Positions 23,593 to 31,512 of a stretch of DNA of 64,000 bases are shown here, piece by piece. The position numbers and the translations under genes were made by a program. Within the stretch, counting starts at the first letter, position 1. Every line of letters starts with the position of its first letter. The stretch is from DAMCAP01 sp032059445 (lineage in GTDB: Bacteria; Bacillota; Clostridia; Oscillospirales; Ruminococcaceae). The DNA lies in the NCBI GenBank assembly GCA_032059445.1, contig DAMCAP010000006.1, positions 1-64,000 of the forward strand. The letters are read 5' to 3'. The notes beneath the pieces are model-generated. The model ran no database searches. It had not been told where the DNA came from and saw only the letters and a list, made by a program, of their open reading frames with translations.

Positions 23593-24093
23593 TTGGCTCG
23601 TATCGACGCATCGACTTTAGATCTTAAAGAAAGAGTAGTTACCATTAACCGTGTTTCTAAAACCGTTAAGGGTGGTCGTATATTCAAGTTTGCAGCCCTA
23701 GTTGTTGTTGGCGACGGCAACGGCGTAGTTGGGTTTGGACTTGGCAAGGCTTCCGAAGTTCCTGACGCTATTCGTAAGGGAATTGACGACGCTAAGAAGA
23801 ATCTTCATAAGGTTGCTCTTCGTGGCACCACCATACCTCACGAGGTTACCGGAGAATTTGGCGCAGGCAGAGTACTGCTGATGCCAGCTCCTCAGGGTAC
23901 CGGTGTTATTGCAGGCGGCCCTGTCAGAGCGGTACTTGAGATGGCTGGTATCAGAGATATCAGAACTAAGTGCATTCGTTCTAACAACCCATGCAACGTT
24001 GTAACTGCAACTGTAAACGGACTAGCACAACTAAGAAGTATCGATGAAGTAGCTGCTATTCGCGGCAAATCGGTTAAAGATATCATCGGATAG
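23593..24093 (+). CDS. rpsE: 30S ribosomal protein S5
   Basis: S5 guards decoding fidelity and the mRNA entry. The start is TTG 23593, giving (M)ARIDASTLDLKERVVTINRV; GGAGGG (23581-23586) is six bases upstream. The ATG at 23548 lies inside rplR and is discarded. The protein is 166 residues with VVGDGNGVVGFGLGKASEV, GTGVIAGGPVRAVLEMAGI and the usual C-terminus. Confidence 0.97.
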   Translation: MARIDASTLDLKERVVTINRVSKTVKGGRIFKFAALVVVGDGNGVVGFGLGKASEVPDAIRKGIDDAKKNLHKVALRGTTIPHEVTGEFGAGRVLLMPAPQGTGVIAGGPVRAVLEMAGIRDIRTKCIRSNNPCNVVTATVNGLAQLRSIDEVAAIRGKSVKDIIG

Positions 24094-24104
24094 GAGGCTA
24101 TACC

Positions 24105-24284
24105 ATGGCAAACATTAAAATCAAGCTGGTTAAGAGTCTTGCTGGACGAAAAGCTGACCAGATTGCCACTGCTGGCTCTCTTGGACTTCGCAAAATAGGC
24201 AGCGTAACCATACAGCCAGACAATGCGGCGACAAGAGGCAAGATTGCCAAAATCTCCCATCTAGTCGAAGCAACAGAAGCTTAG
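24105..24284 (+). CDS. rpmD: 50S ribosomal protein L30
   Basis: The frame opens MANIKIKLVKSLAGRKADQ and continues TAGSLGLRKIGSV, the L30 signature. It is 59 residues, the family's usual size, and lies between rpsE and rplO as in other spc operons. TAGGAGG precedes ATG 24105. Confidence 0.97.
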   Translation: MANIKIKLVKSLAGRKADQIATAGSLGLRKIGSVTIQPDNAATRGKIAKISHLVEATEA

Positions 24285-24303
24285 AGAAGGAGGTTTCGCA
24301 CAG

Positions 24304-24744
24304 ATGAAATTGCATGAATTAGCACCAGCACCAGGCTCAACTAAGGCTGCATACAGAAAGGGCAGAGGCGCAGGCTCCGGCAACGGCAAGACTGCAGGTA
24401 AGGGCCATAAAGGCCAGAATGCCCGTGCAGGCAAAGGAATGCGTCCTGGATTTGAGGGTGGTCAGATGCCACTTGTCAGACGTATCCCTAAGAGAGGTTT
24501 TAACAATATCTTTGCTGCAGAATACGTTGCAATCAACGTCGACGTCCTCAATAGATTTGAAGACGGCGCAGTAGTAGATGCTAAGGCCATCTCCGATGCC
24601 GGTATCATCAAGAATACCAAGGATGGCATCAAGATCCTCGGCAGAGGTGAGCTTACCCGTAAAATCACTGTAAAGGCGGTAGCTTTCTCAGCTTCTGCAA
24701 AAGAAAAAATTGAGAAGGCTGGCGGAAAGGCAGAGGTGATGTAG
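24304..24744 (+). CDS. rplO: 50S ribosomal protein L15
   Basis: L15 is a late assembly protein. The 146-residue protein opens MKLHELAPAPGSTKAAYRKG. It has the glycine-rich basic stretch GRGAGSGNGKTAGKGHKGQ and FEGGQMPLVRRIPKRGFNN. It ends one base before the secY ATG, so translation is probably coupled. Confidence 0.98.
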   Translation: MKLHELAPAPGSTKAAYRKGRGAGSGNGKTAGKGHKGQNARAGKGMRPGFEGGQMPLVRRIPKRGFNNIFAAEYVAINVDVLNRFEDGAVVDAKAISDAGIIKNTKDGIKILGRGELTRKITVKAVAFSASAKEKIEKAGGKAEVM

Positions 24745-24745
24745 G

Positions 24746-26041
24746 ATGCTCGAAACCCTTAGAAGTGCTTGGAAAATAGAGGATCTAAGAAAGAAGATGA
24801 TCTTCACCCTGACCATCCTCGTAATCTTTCGAATAGGTTCAGTTATTCCTGTTCCGTTCCTAGATCCAACCGCGCTTAAGGCGATGATTAGCTCTAGTGG
24901 CAATCTGCTGGGCTACATCGACATCCTATCCGGCGGAGCTTTTGCCCAGAGTACTATCTTCGCTTTGAGTATCTCACCTTATATTACTGCTTCTATCGTT
25001 ATCCAGCTTCTAACCATCGCAATCCCTTACCTTGAGAATCTCGCCAAGGAAGGGGAGGAGGGTAAGAAAAAGCTCAACAAAATTACCCGCTACACCGTTG
25101 TGGCTCTGGCACTGCTTCAGGCTGTTGCCTACACCACTCTGGTACACAGAATGGGAGCAATCTCTATTTCTGAGGGCTGGCAGGGTGTTTTTGTAAGGCT
25201 GGTTATTGTTATGACCTTTACCGCAGGTGCTATGCTGATCGTATTTCTCGGTGAGCAGATTGACCAACGCGGTATCGGCAACGGTATCTCTCTGATCCTC
25301 TTTACTGGTATCGTATCCCGCGGCCCTGCCACCCTGCTCAAGCTGTGGTCTTATATCCAGCTGGCACTGGAAGGCGCTTACGGTTACTTCTTCGCAGTAC
25401 CGGTGGTTATTGCTCTGTTCCTCTGCGTCATCGCTTTTATCATCGTTATGACCAATGCAGAGCGCCGTATCCCTGTACAGTACGCCAAGAAAGTTGTTGG
25501 TCGTAAAATGTACGGCGGTCAGTCTACTTTCATCCCAATCAAGGTAAATATGTCGGGCGTGCTGCCTGTTATCTTTGCCTCGACACTTCTCGCAGTTCCT
25601 GGTACCATCAAGGGCTTCGTTGATCCCGAGGGTGCAACCTTCTGGGGCAAGATGCTGGGTGCTTTTAACTACGATAAGATCTGGTATGGAATCCTGTATT
25701 TTGCACTGATCATGGCATTTAACTACTTCTATGTTGCCATCCAGTATAATCCCATAGAAATTTCCAATAATCTACGCAAGAACAGTGGTGCGGTACCCGG
25801 TATCAGACCCGGCAAGCCTACTTCTGATCACATTGCAAGGATTGTATCTAAGACTACCTTTATGGGCGGTATCTTCCTGGGTATCATCGCTACCCTGCCG
25901 ATCTTAGTCGGTGCGGTTACCAAGATGAATATATCTCTGGGTGGTACATCTGTAATCATCTTGGTTGGTGTAGCACTTGACACCGTCAAGCAGCTCGAAA
26001 GCCAGATGATGATGCGTCACTACAAGGGCTTCTTAGAATAA
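24746..26041 (+). CDS. secY: Protein translocase subunit SecY
   Basis: SecY forms the protein-conducting channel in the cytoplasmic membrane. The 431-residue protein has ten expected transmembrane segments, starts LRSAWKIEDLRKKMIFTL, and shows SGGAFAQSTIFALSISPYI (plug region) and GNGISLILFTGIVSR. IRPGKPTSDHI is the loop that contacts SecA and ribosomes. The start ATG 24746 is nearly contiguous with rplO. Confidence 0.98.
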   Translation: MLETLRSAWKIEDLRKKMIFTLTILVIFRIGSVIPVPFLDPTALKAMISSSGNLLGYIDILSGGAFAQSTIFALSISPYITASIVIQLLTIAIPYLENLAKEGEEGKKKLNKITRYTVVALALLQAVAYTTLVHRMGAISISEGWQGVFVRLVIVMTFTAGAMLIVFLGEQIDQRGIGNGISLILFTGIVSRGPATLLKLWSYIQLALEGAYGYFFAVPVVIALFLCVIAFIIVMTNAERRIPVQYAKKVVGRKMYGGQSTFIPIKVNMSGVLPVIFASTLLAVPGTIKGFVDPEGATFWGKMLGAFNYDKIWYGILYFALIMAFNYFYVAIQYNPIEISNNLRKNSGAVPGIRPGKPTSDHIARIVSKTTFMGGIFLGIIATLPILVGAVTKMNISLGGTSVIILVGVALDTVKQLESQMMMRHYKGFLE

Positions 26042-26054
26042 CAGGAGGCAACTA

Positions 26055-26690
26055 ATGAAGATAATTTTATTAGGTGCGCCCGGAGCCGGCAAAGGCACTC
26101 AGGCGCAGATAATAAGCGAGAAACTATCACTGCCGATCATCGGCACAGGCAACATCATCAGAGCCGCTCTTAAGGATGGCTCTGAGATGGGCAAGCTGCT
26201 GAAATCTTATATGGATGCAGGCAAGCTGGTACCCGATGATGTTGTGGTCAAGATGGTGGCGGAACGCTTGCAGGCTTCTGACTGCAACAACGGCTACATC
26301 CTTGACGGCTTCCCCCGCACACTCCCACAGGCTAAGGCCTTTGAAGAGATGGGCGGAGAGATCGACATCGTATTGGATTTTGACATAGAGGATGCGGTTA
26401 TCGCAGGCCGGCTCTCCGGTCGCAGAATCTGCGCAAGCTGCGGTGCCACATACCACATGGAGCATCAAAAGCCCAAAATCGAAGGAAAATGTGACCTCTG
26501 CGGTGGAGATTTGATCCGCCGCAAGGACGACGAGCCAGCAACCATTGCAGCTCGATTTGAAGTGTATCATGCTGAGACCGCACCGCTAAAAGGCTACTAT
26601 GCCAATACCGGTAAGCTGGTTGTCATCAATGCACGTCATAGCGTCGAGGACACAACCGCTCAGGTTTTGAAGCTTTTGGAGGCAAAATAA
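26055..26690 (+). CDS. adk: Adenylate kinase, zinc-lid type
   Basis: Adk interconverts ATP + AMP and 2 ADP. The P-loop GAPGAGKGTQA is near residue 7, GFPRTLPQA near residue 85, and the LID domain carries CASC and CDLC pairs, the zinc-binding form common in Gram-positives. Length is 211 residues. It follows secY by 13 bases and precedes map by one. Confidence 0.98.
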   Translation: MKIILLGAPGAGKGTQAQIISEKLSLPIIGTGNIIRAALKDGSEMGKLLKSYMDAGKLVPDDVVVKMVAERLQASDCNNGYILDGFPRTLPQAKAFEEMGGEIDIVLDFDIEDAVIAGRLSGRRICASCGATYHMEHQKPKIEGKCDLCGGDLIRRKDDEPATIAARFEVYHAETAPLKGYYANTGKLVVINARHSVEDTTAQVLKLLEAK

Positions 26691-26691
26691 C

Positions 26692-27438
26692 ATGGTTATC
26701 CTTAAGACGAAAGAGGAACTAGCCATTATGAAAAGAGCAGGCAGCATTGCTGCCGAGGCTCTTGCTGCGGGTGGTGCAGCAGTCAAGCCTGGTGTCACCA
26801 CAGCAGAAATCAATCGTATTATCCACGACTGCATCGTTAGGCATGGTGCAAAGCCATCCTTTTTGGGCTACGGTGGGTTTCCTGCCAGCGCCTGTATATC
26901 GGTAAACGATGAGGTTATCCACGGTATTCCGTCCTCCCGTATCATCCAGGAGGGGGACATCGTCAGCATCGATGTTGGCGCCGTTTACGGCGGCTATCAT
27001 GGTGACAATGCCCAGACCTTCTCCGCAGGGGTTATCGCTGCTGAAGCGAAAAAGCTTATTGAGATCACTCAAGAGAGCCTTGAGCTTGCTATAGGGATTG
27101 CGAAGCCCGGTGCAAGGCTGGGAGATATAGGCTACGCCATCCAGAGCCACTGCGAACAGCATGGCTATGGCGTAGTGCGGGAGTTTGTTGGTCATGGCGT
27201 AGGCAAATCTCTCCACGAAGACCCTCAGGTGCCAAACTATGGCAAGCCGGGGCGTGGGGTCAGGCTTATGCCGGGTATGACTTTTGCAATTGAACCTATG
27301 ATTAATCTACAGGGTGAGGCTATCTATCAACTGAAAGATGGCTGGACCATCAAGACACGAAGCGGAAGTGTATCGGCCCATGTCGAGCACACCATTGCGA
27401 TCACCGATGACGGTGCCGTAGTGTTGACCCGCCGATAG
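26692..27438 (+). CDS. map: Methionine aminopeptidase type I
   Basis: Map removes the initiator Met from nascent proteins. The 248-residue protein carries the expected metal ligands: Asp in SIDVGAVYGGYHGDNAQTF, His in FVGHGVGKSLHE, Glu in AIEPMI and Glu in AHVEHTIAI. The start ATG 26692 is immediately after adk. Confidence 0.98.
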   Translation: MVILKTKEELAIMKRAGSIAAEALAAGGAAVKPGVTTAEINRIIHDCIVRHGAKPSFLGYGGFPASACISVNDEVIHGIPSSRIIQEGDIVSIDVGAVYGGYHGDNAQTFSAGVIAAEAKKLIEITQESLELAIGIAKPGARLGDIGYAIQSHCEQHGYGVVREFVGHGVGKSLHEDPQVPNYGKPGRGVRLMPGMTFAIEPMINLQGEAIYQLKDGWTIKTRSGSVSAHVEHTIAITDDGAVVLTRR

Positions 27439-27446
27439 AGGTGCCT

Positions 27447-27725
27447 ATGATTTGCAAAGGCAGGATTGTAAAAAGTAAAGCCGGACATGACAGGGAAGAT
27501 TTCTTTGTAGTGATTGCTACACTGGGTGAGTTTGCTATGATTGCCGACGGCAAGCACCGCAAGCTTCAAAATCCGAAGAAAAAAAACAAAAAGCATCTGG
27601 CTCCTACCAAAGAGCTGGTGGATGTAAGCGGAATTACCACTGATAAGCAGTTAAGAGCAGTGCTAAGAGCTGCTCGCAACAATCAAACCGAGATAGAAGG
27701 AGGCTTTGACCTTGGCGAAAGATGA
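27447..27725 (+). CDS. KOW-domain RNA-binding protein (L14e-like)
   Basis: The 92-residue protein begins MICKGRIVKSKAGHDREDFF, a KOW-like motif. It then reads IATLGEFAMIADGKHRKL and a lysine-rich PKKKNKKHLAPT stretch, and ends in an acidic tail. Similar small proteins resembling archaeal/eukaryotic L14e occur between map and infA in Clostridia. RNA or ribosome binding is presumed; no function is established from the sequence. I choose ATG 27447 over GTG 27441 because the GAGGTG motif then has workable spacing. The stop at 27723-27725 overlaps the start of infA. Confidence 0.85.
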   Translation: MICKGRIVKSKAGHDREDFFVVIATLGEFAMIADGKHRKLQNPKKKNKKHLAPTKELVDVSGITTDKQLRAVLRAARNNQTEIEGGFDLGER

Positions 27726-27930
27726 TGTAATCGAAGTAGAAGGCATAGTACACGAATCGTTGCCGAATGCTCAATTTATTGTTGAGATTCAGGGTGGTCA
27801 TAAGATTTTAGCACACATTTCAGGTAAGCTGCGGATGAATTTTATCAGAATTCTTCCTGGAGATAAGGTAACAGTGGAGATCTCTCCCTATGACCTAACC
27901 AAGGGACGCATCACCTGGAGATCGAAATAG
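27712..27930 (+). CDS. infA: Translation initiation factor IF-1
   Basis: IF-1 is a 72-residue OB-fold protein occupying the 30S A site during initiation. The start is TTG 27712 with AGGAGG (27698-27703) eight bases upstream; the TTG at 27706 is too close. The sequence AKDDVIEVEGIVHESLPNA, GGHKILAHISGKLRMNFIRI and the closing DLTKGRITWR are diagnostic. It overlaps the KOW gene by 14 bases. Confidence 0.97.
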   Translation: MAKDDVIEVEGIVHESLPNAQFIVEIQGGHKILAHISGKLRMNFIRILPGDKVTVEISPYDLTKGRITWRSK

Positions 27931-27958
27931 TAGGCAAAAACTCAAGGAGGTACTAAAG

Positions 27959-28072
27959 ATGAAAGTAAGACCTTCAGTTAAGCCCATCTGCGAAAAGTGC
28001 AAGGTAATCAAGCGTAAGGGTAAGATCATGGTGATCTGCCAGAACCCCAAGCACAAGCAGCGCCAGGGCTAA
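27959..28072 (+). CDS. rpmJ: 50S ribosomal protein L36
   Basis: The 37-residue protein MKVRPSVKPICEKCKVIKRK... with C, C, C and H ligands (CEKC, CQNPKH) is the zinc-containing form of L36. AAGGAGG precedes ATG 27959. It lies between infA and rpsM as usual. Confidence 0.98.
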   Translation: MKVRPSVKPICEKCKVIKRKGKIMVICQNPKHKQRQG

Positions 28073-28123
28073 CTTTTAAAGCAAATGCGAACCCTAAAGC
28101 CTGCCTGATAAGCAAGTCAAGGG

Positions 28124-28161
28124 GAGCCCAAGCAGCTGGCTCTTTTGCCAATCGCTGCTTG
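28124..28161 (+). promoter_or_regulatory. Pseudoknot-like element before rpsM, candidate alpha-operon regulator
   Basis: GAGCC (28124-28128) pairs with GGCTC (28138-28142), followed by TTTT. The loop of that hairpin, CAAGCAGC (28129-28136), is perfectly complementary to GCTGCTTG (28154-28161). The two helices form an H-type pseudoknot or compete. In E. coli, S4 represses the alpha operon through a pseudoknot at the same site before rpsM; here rpsD is two genes downstream. The functional link is inference. Confidence 0.55.
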
Positions 28162-28196
28162 CGCCAAGCATCATATTTTTTGGAGGTGTACAAAGA

Positions 28197-28565
28197 ATGG
28201 CTCGTATAGCTGGTATAGACCTTCCACGTGAGAAGCGTCTTGAAATAGCACTAACCTATGTTTTCGGCATTGGCCGCAAAACAGCTCACGATATCCTGGC
28301 GGCTACCGGAGTAAATCCTGACATTAGAGTTAAGGATCTTTCTGAGGATGACGCAGCTTTGATCCGTGAGTATATCGACAAGCACCTGCCTGTAGAGGGC
28401 GATCTGCGTAGACAGGTTTCTCTGAACATCAAGCGTCTGGTAGAAATCGGCTGCTACAGAGGTGTACGTCATAGAAAGGGCCTGCCTGTAAGAGGTCAGC
28501 GCACTAAGACCAATGCGAGAACTCGTAAAGGTCCTAAGAAAACCATCGCAAATAAGAAGAAGTAA
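28197..28565 (+). CDS. rpsM: 30S ribosomal protein S13
   Basis: S13 bridges the subunits and contacts P-site tRNA. The 122-residue protein has MARIAGIDLPREKRLEIALT, GIGRKTAHDILA, and the C-terminal CYRGVRHRKGLPVRGQRTKT. TGGAGGTG precedes ATG 28197. A 124-base spacer with a pseudoknot-like element separates it from rpmJ. Confidence 0.98.
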   Translation: MARIAGIDLPREKRLEIALTYVFGIGRKTAHDILAATGVNPDIRVKDLSEDDAALIREYIDKHLPVEGDLRRQVSLNIKRLVEIGCYRGVRHRKGLPVRGQRTKTNARTRKGPKKTIANKKK

Positions 28566-28583
28566 GAGGGAGGGATATCAGAG

Positions 28584-28991
28584 ATGGCAAAGCAGAATAC
28601 CAAAAAGGCAGTGGCCACTCGCACTAGACGCCGCGAGCGTAAAAATATCGAGCGTGGTGCAGCACATATCCAGTCCACCTTTAACAACACCATCGTTACA
28701 ATCACCGATACTCAGGGTAACGCACTGTCTTGGGCATCCTCAGGCGGCTTAGGCTTCAGAGGATCCAGAAAGTCCACCCCATATGCTGCGCAGACAGCCG
28801 CTGAGACTGCTGCAAAGGCTGCTATGGAGCATGGTCTAAAGACAGTAGAAGTTTATGTTAAGGGACCTGGTGCAGGCCGTGAAGCTGCAATCAGAGCACT
28901 GCAGGGTGCAGGCTTGGAAGTAAGCATGATCAAGGATGTTACTCCAATTCCTCACAATGGTTGCCGCCCACCTAAGAGAAGACGTGTGTAA
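28584..28991 (+). CDS. rpsK: 30S ribosomal protein S11
   Basis: S11 lines the mRNA exit region of the platform. The 135-residue protein has GAAHIQSTFNNTIVTITDTQ, GGLGFRGSRKSTPYAAQ and the C-terminal DVTPIPHNGCRPPKRRRV. GGGAGG precedes the start. Confidence 0.98.
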   Translation: MAKQNTKKAVATRTRRRERKNIERGAAHIQSTFNNTIVTITDTQGNALSWASSGGLGFRGSRKSTPYAAQTAAETAAKAAMEHGLKTVEVYVKGPGAGREAAIRALQGAGLEVSMIKDVTPIPHNGCRPPKRRRV

Positions 28992-29048
28992 TTTTTACAC
29001 ACTAAGATTTACAAAAAATCCGTATCCTAAATCAGGAGGTGCAATTTA

Positions 29049-29675
29049 ATGGCAAGATATACTGGTGCATCCTGTAGACAGTGCCGCCGTGAGGGCAAGA
29101 AACTTTTCCTCAAGGGCGAGAGATGCTACAGCGACAAATGTGCAGTAATTAGAAGAGCTTCTCTACCTGGCCAGCACGGAAAGGGTAGAAAGAAGTCATC
29201 CGAGTATGGCATCCAGCTGCGTGCAAAGCAGTCTGCCAGACGTTTTTACGGTGTACTCGAGAGTCAGTTTGAGAACTATTTTAACATGGCAGAAGCAAAG
29301 GCCGGCATGACCGGTGAAAACCTGCTGCGTATCCTGGAGTCGAGAATCGACAACGTGGTATACAGACTTGGTTTTGCTAGCTCCCGTAAGGAAGCTCGTC
29401 AGCTGGTACGCCATGGTCATTTCACCCTTAACGGCAAAAAAGCAGATATCCCATCTATCCTACTGAAGGCCGGCGATGTAGTCGCTGTAACAGAGAACTC
29501 CCGCAATTCCGACAAGATCAAGGCTGTGATCGAGGCGTTTGGCTCCAGAACTGCTCCTAAGTGGCTGGATCTTGACCGCACCAATCTAACTGGCCGTGTG
29601 ATTGAGCTGCCTAGCAGAGAAGACATCGACTGTGATGTTGAAGAGCATCTGATCGTTGAGTTCTATTCTAAGTAA
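29049..29675 (+). CDS. rpsD: 30S ribosomal protein S4 (zinc-binding form)
   Basis: S4 starts 30S assembly and is the autoregulator of its operon in several bacteria. The 208-residue protein has four Cys in the first 35 residues (CRQC, C, C), the zinc-containing form. GASSRKEARQLVRHGHFTLNG-like sequence forms the S4 RNA-binding domain near residue 115. In B. subtilis rpsD is monocistronic; here it sits in the alpha cluster. Confidence 0.98.
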   Translation: MARYTGASCRQCRREGKKLFLKGERCYSDKCAVIRRASLPGQHGKGRKKSSEYGIQLRAKQSARRFYGVLESQFENYFNMAEAKAGMTGENLLRILESRIDNVVYRLGFASSRKEARQLVRHGHFTLNGKKADIPSILLKAGDVVAVTENSRNSDKIKAVIEAFGSRTAPKWLDLDRTNLTGRVIELPSREDIDCDVEEHLIVEFYSK

Positions 29676-29743
29676 GGACTATCTTCGTATCTTTAGCAGG
29701 GGAAACTACGGCGGAGCGATCCGCCTGAGAGGGAGGGTAAATT

Positions 29744-30700
29744 ATGGTTAATATCATCGAACCAAAGATCGAAACTGTGGAGCTTTCAGCAGATGGCCGT
29801 TTTGGCAGATTTGTTGCAGAGCCGTTGGATCGAGGCTTTGGAACCACTCTTGGCAATAGCTTAAGAAGGGTTCTTCTTTCCTCACTTCCTGGCGTGGCAC
29901 CAATTTCGGTTAAAATCGACACCATTGTCCACGAGTTTTCTACAATCGAGGGCGTAAAAGAGGATGTTACCGAGATTATTCTAAACATTAAGGGTCTTAA
30001 AGCTCGCCTGCGCTGCAAGGGACCTAAGACAGTGCGTATCGAAGCTGAGGGAGAATGTGAGATCACTGCGGGTAGTATCCTATGTGATTCGGAAGTGGAA
30101 ATACTAGACCCTGATATGCACATTGCTACACTGGGCGAAAACGGCAAGCTAACGATGGAGATCACCCTCAAAAGAGGGCAGGGATATGTGCCAGCCGAAA
30201 AAAACAAGCAACTCGAGCTTGATAAGGCACCAATTGGCACGATTCCTGTCGATAGCATCTACACCCCAGTGCTAAAAGTCAACTATTTCGTAGAAAATAC
30301 AAGAGTTGAGCAAGTTACCGATTATGACAAGCTTACGCTCGAAGTAAGCACAGATGGCACCATTTCCGCTAAGGAAGCGGTTAGCCTCGCTGCCAAGATC
30401 CTCAATAGACAGCTCAATCATTTTGCGCAGTTATCAGAAGAAACCGGTTCTACCGAGATCCACGAGAAGAAAGAGGAGAGCGGTAAGGAAAAGGTTCTTG
30501 AGATGACCATTGAAGAGCTTGACCTTTCGGTAAGAGCGTTCAACTGCCTAAAGCGTGCGGGTGTTGATACCGTAGGCGACCTTGTCAACAAGTCCTCTGA
30601 GGAAATGATGAAGGTGAGAAACCTCGGAAAGAAATCTCTTGAAGAGGTTGTTTCAAAGCTTCAATCCTTGGGGTTTGACCTGAGCAAGGATGAGGAATAA
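29744..30700 (+). CDS. rpoA: RNA polymerase alpha subunit
   Basis: Alpha dimerises to nucleate RNA polymerase and binds UP elements and activators. The 318-residue protein has the N-terminal assembly domain (GFGTTLGNSLRRVLLSSLPG near residue 32). The C-terminal domain includes LDLSVRAFNCLKRAGVDTV and VRNLGKKSLEEVVSKL. GGGAGGG precedes ATG 29744. Confidence 0.98.
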   Translation: MVNIIEPKIETVELSADGRFGRFVAEPLDRGFGTTLGNSLRRVLLSSLPGVAPISVKIDTIVHEFSTIEGVKEDVTEIILNIKGLKARLRCKGPKTVRIEAEGECEITAGSILCDSEVEILDPDMHIATLGENGKLTMEITLKRGQGYVPAEKNKQLELDKAPIGTIPVDSIYTPVLKVNYFVENTRVEQVTDYDKLTLEVSTDGTISAKEAVSLAAKILNRQLNHFAQLSEETGSTEIHEKKEESGKEKVLEMTIEELDLSVRAFNCLKRAGVDTVGDLVNKSSEEMMKVRNLGKKSLEEVVSKLQSLGFDLSKDEE

Positions 30701-30725
30701 TGAAATCACAAAGGAGTGAATAACT

Positions 30726-31067
30726 ATGCCAGGTACCAGAAAACTAGGTAGAGCTAGCGATCATAGAAAGGCTATGCTTAGAGCGATGGTAACTTATCTT
30801 ATGGAAAACGGTAAGATAGAGACCACTGTAACCAGAGCCAAGGAAGTTCGCGCTGTAGCTGAGAAGATCATCACCATTGCAAAGCGTGACGATCTGCACT
30901 CCAAGCGTCAGGTATTCTCGTTTGTTACCAAAGAAACCGTGGCCAAGAAGGTCATTGATGATATAGCTCCAAAGTATAAGGAGAAGAACGGTGGTTACAC
31001 CCGCATCATCAAGATTGGCCCCCGCCGTGGCGACGCTGCAGAAATGGCAATCATTGAGCTGATATAG
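30726..31067 (+). CDS. rplQ: 50S ribosomal protein L17
   Basis: The 113-residue protein starts MPGTRKLGRASDHRKAMLR and has the family GKIETTVTRAKEVRAVAEK. It is the last gene of the superoperon and is followed by a strong terminator at 31142. AAAGGAG precedes ATG 30726. Confidence 0.98.
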   Translation: MPGTRKLGRASDHRKAMLRAMVTYLMENGKIETTVTRAKEVRAVAEKIITIAKRDDLHSKRQVFSFVTKETVAKKVIDDIAPKYKEKNGGYTRIIKIGPRRGDAAEMAIIELI

Positions 31068-31141
31068 TCAGCCCTTTGTTTGACGGAATAATATAGATGC
31101 TGCCTCACTAACAGTATCTAAAGATTTGCTGCAATAGATTG

Positions 31142-31175
31142 ATCCCCCTGTGCTGACGAGCGCAGGGGGATTTTT
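31142..31175 (+). terminator. Terminator of the ribosomal superoperon
   Basis: ATCCCCCTG (31142-31150) pairs with CAGGGGGAT (31163-31171), with inner GC pairs, followed by TTTTTG. Confidence 0.95.
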
Positions 31176-31177
31176 GT

Positions 31178-31450
31178 TGTATATGCGCAGCATGCCTATG
31201 TAGACGCCCGTGGGCCCAATAGAATGGTTTAGAAATCACTCTAGATAATCCAGCCTTGCAGTACCGTAAACCAAGCTTATGGTGCCAGTGGCAGGGCTAG
31301 GCGAGCATTTGGCATATATAGCCCTGTGATGATTTGCTTATAGAAACATAATCATTTATTCTATACATCCACGTTCACCATACGATAATTAAATATCTTC
31401 ATTATTGAGCCAGCGGGAGATAGTTTCAGAAATACTAGCTAAAAGTACGC
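31178..31450. other. Intergenic region with unexplained complementary segments
   Basis: No open frame with a ribosome binding site is visible. CAGGGCTA (31292-31299) and TAGCCCTG (31319-31326) are perfect inverted repeats, and GGTTTA at about 31227 is complementary to TAAACC at about 31267. Neither has a T-run. The region may hold a small RNA on either strand or be decayed sequence. Confidence 0.4.
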
Positions 31451-31480
31451 TTGTGATTGTATGTATGAATATGGTAAAAT
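31451..31480 (+). promoter_or_regulatory. Candidate promoter for Fpg/Nei-like gene
   Basis: TTGTGA (31451-31456), 18-base spacer, TAAAAT (31475-31480), 32 bases before the start codon. Confidence 0.55.
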
Positions 31481-31512
31481 AAGCGAAAGTGTAATCATAA
31501 GGAGGCCGCGTG

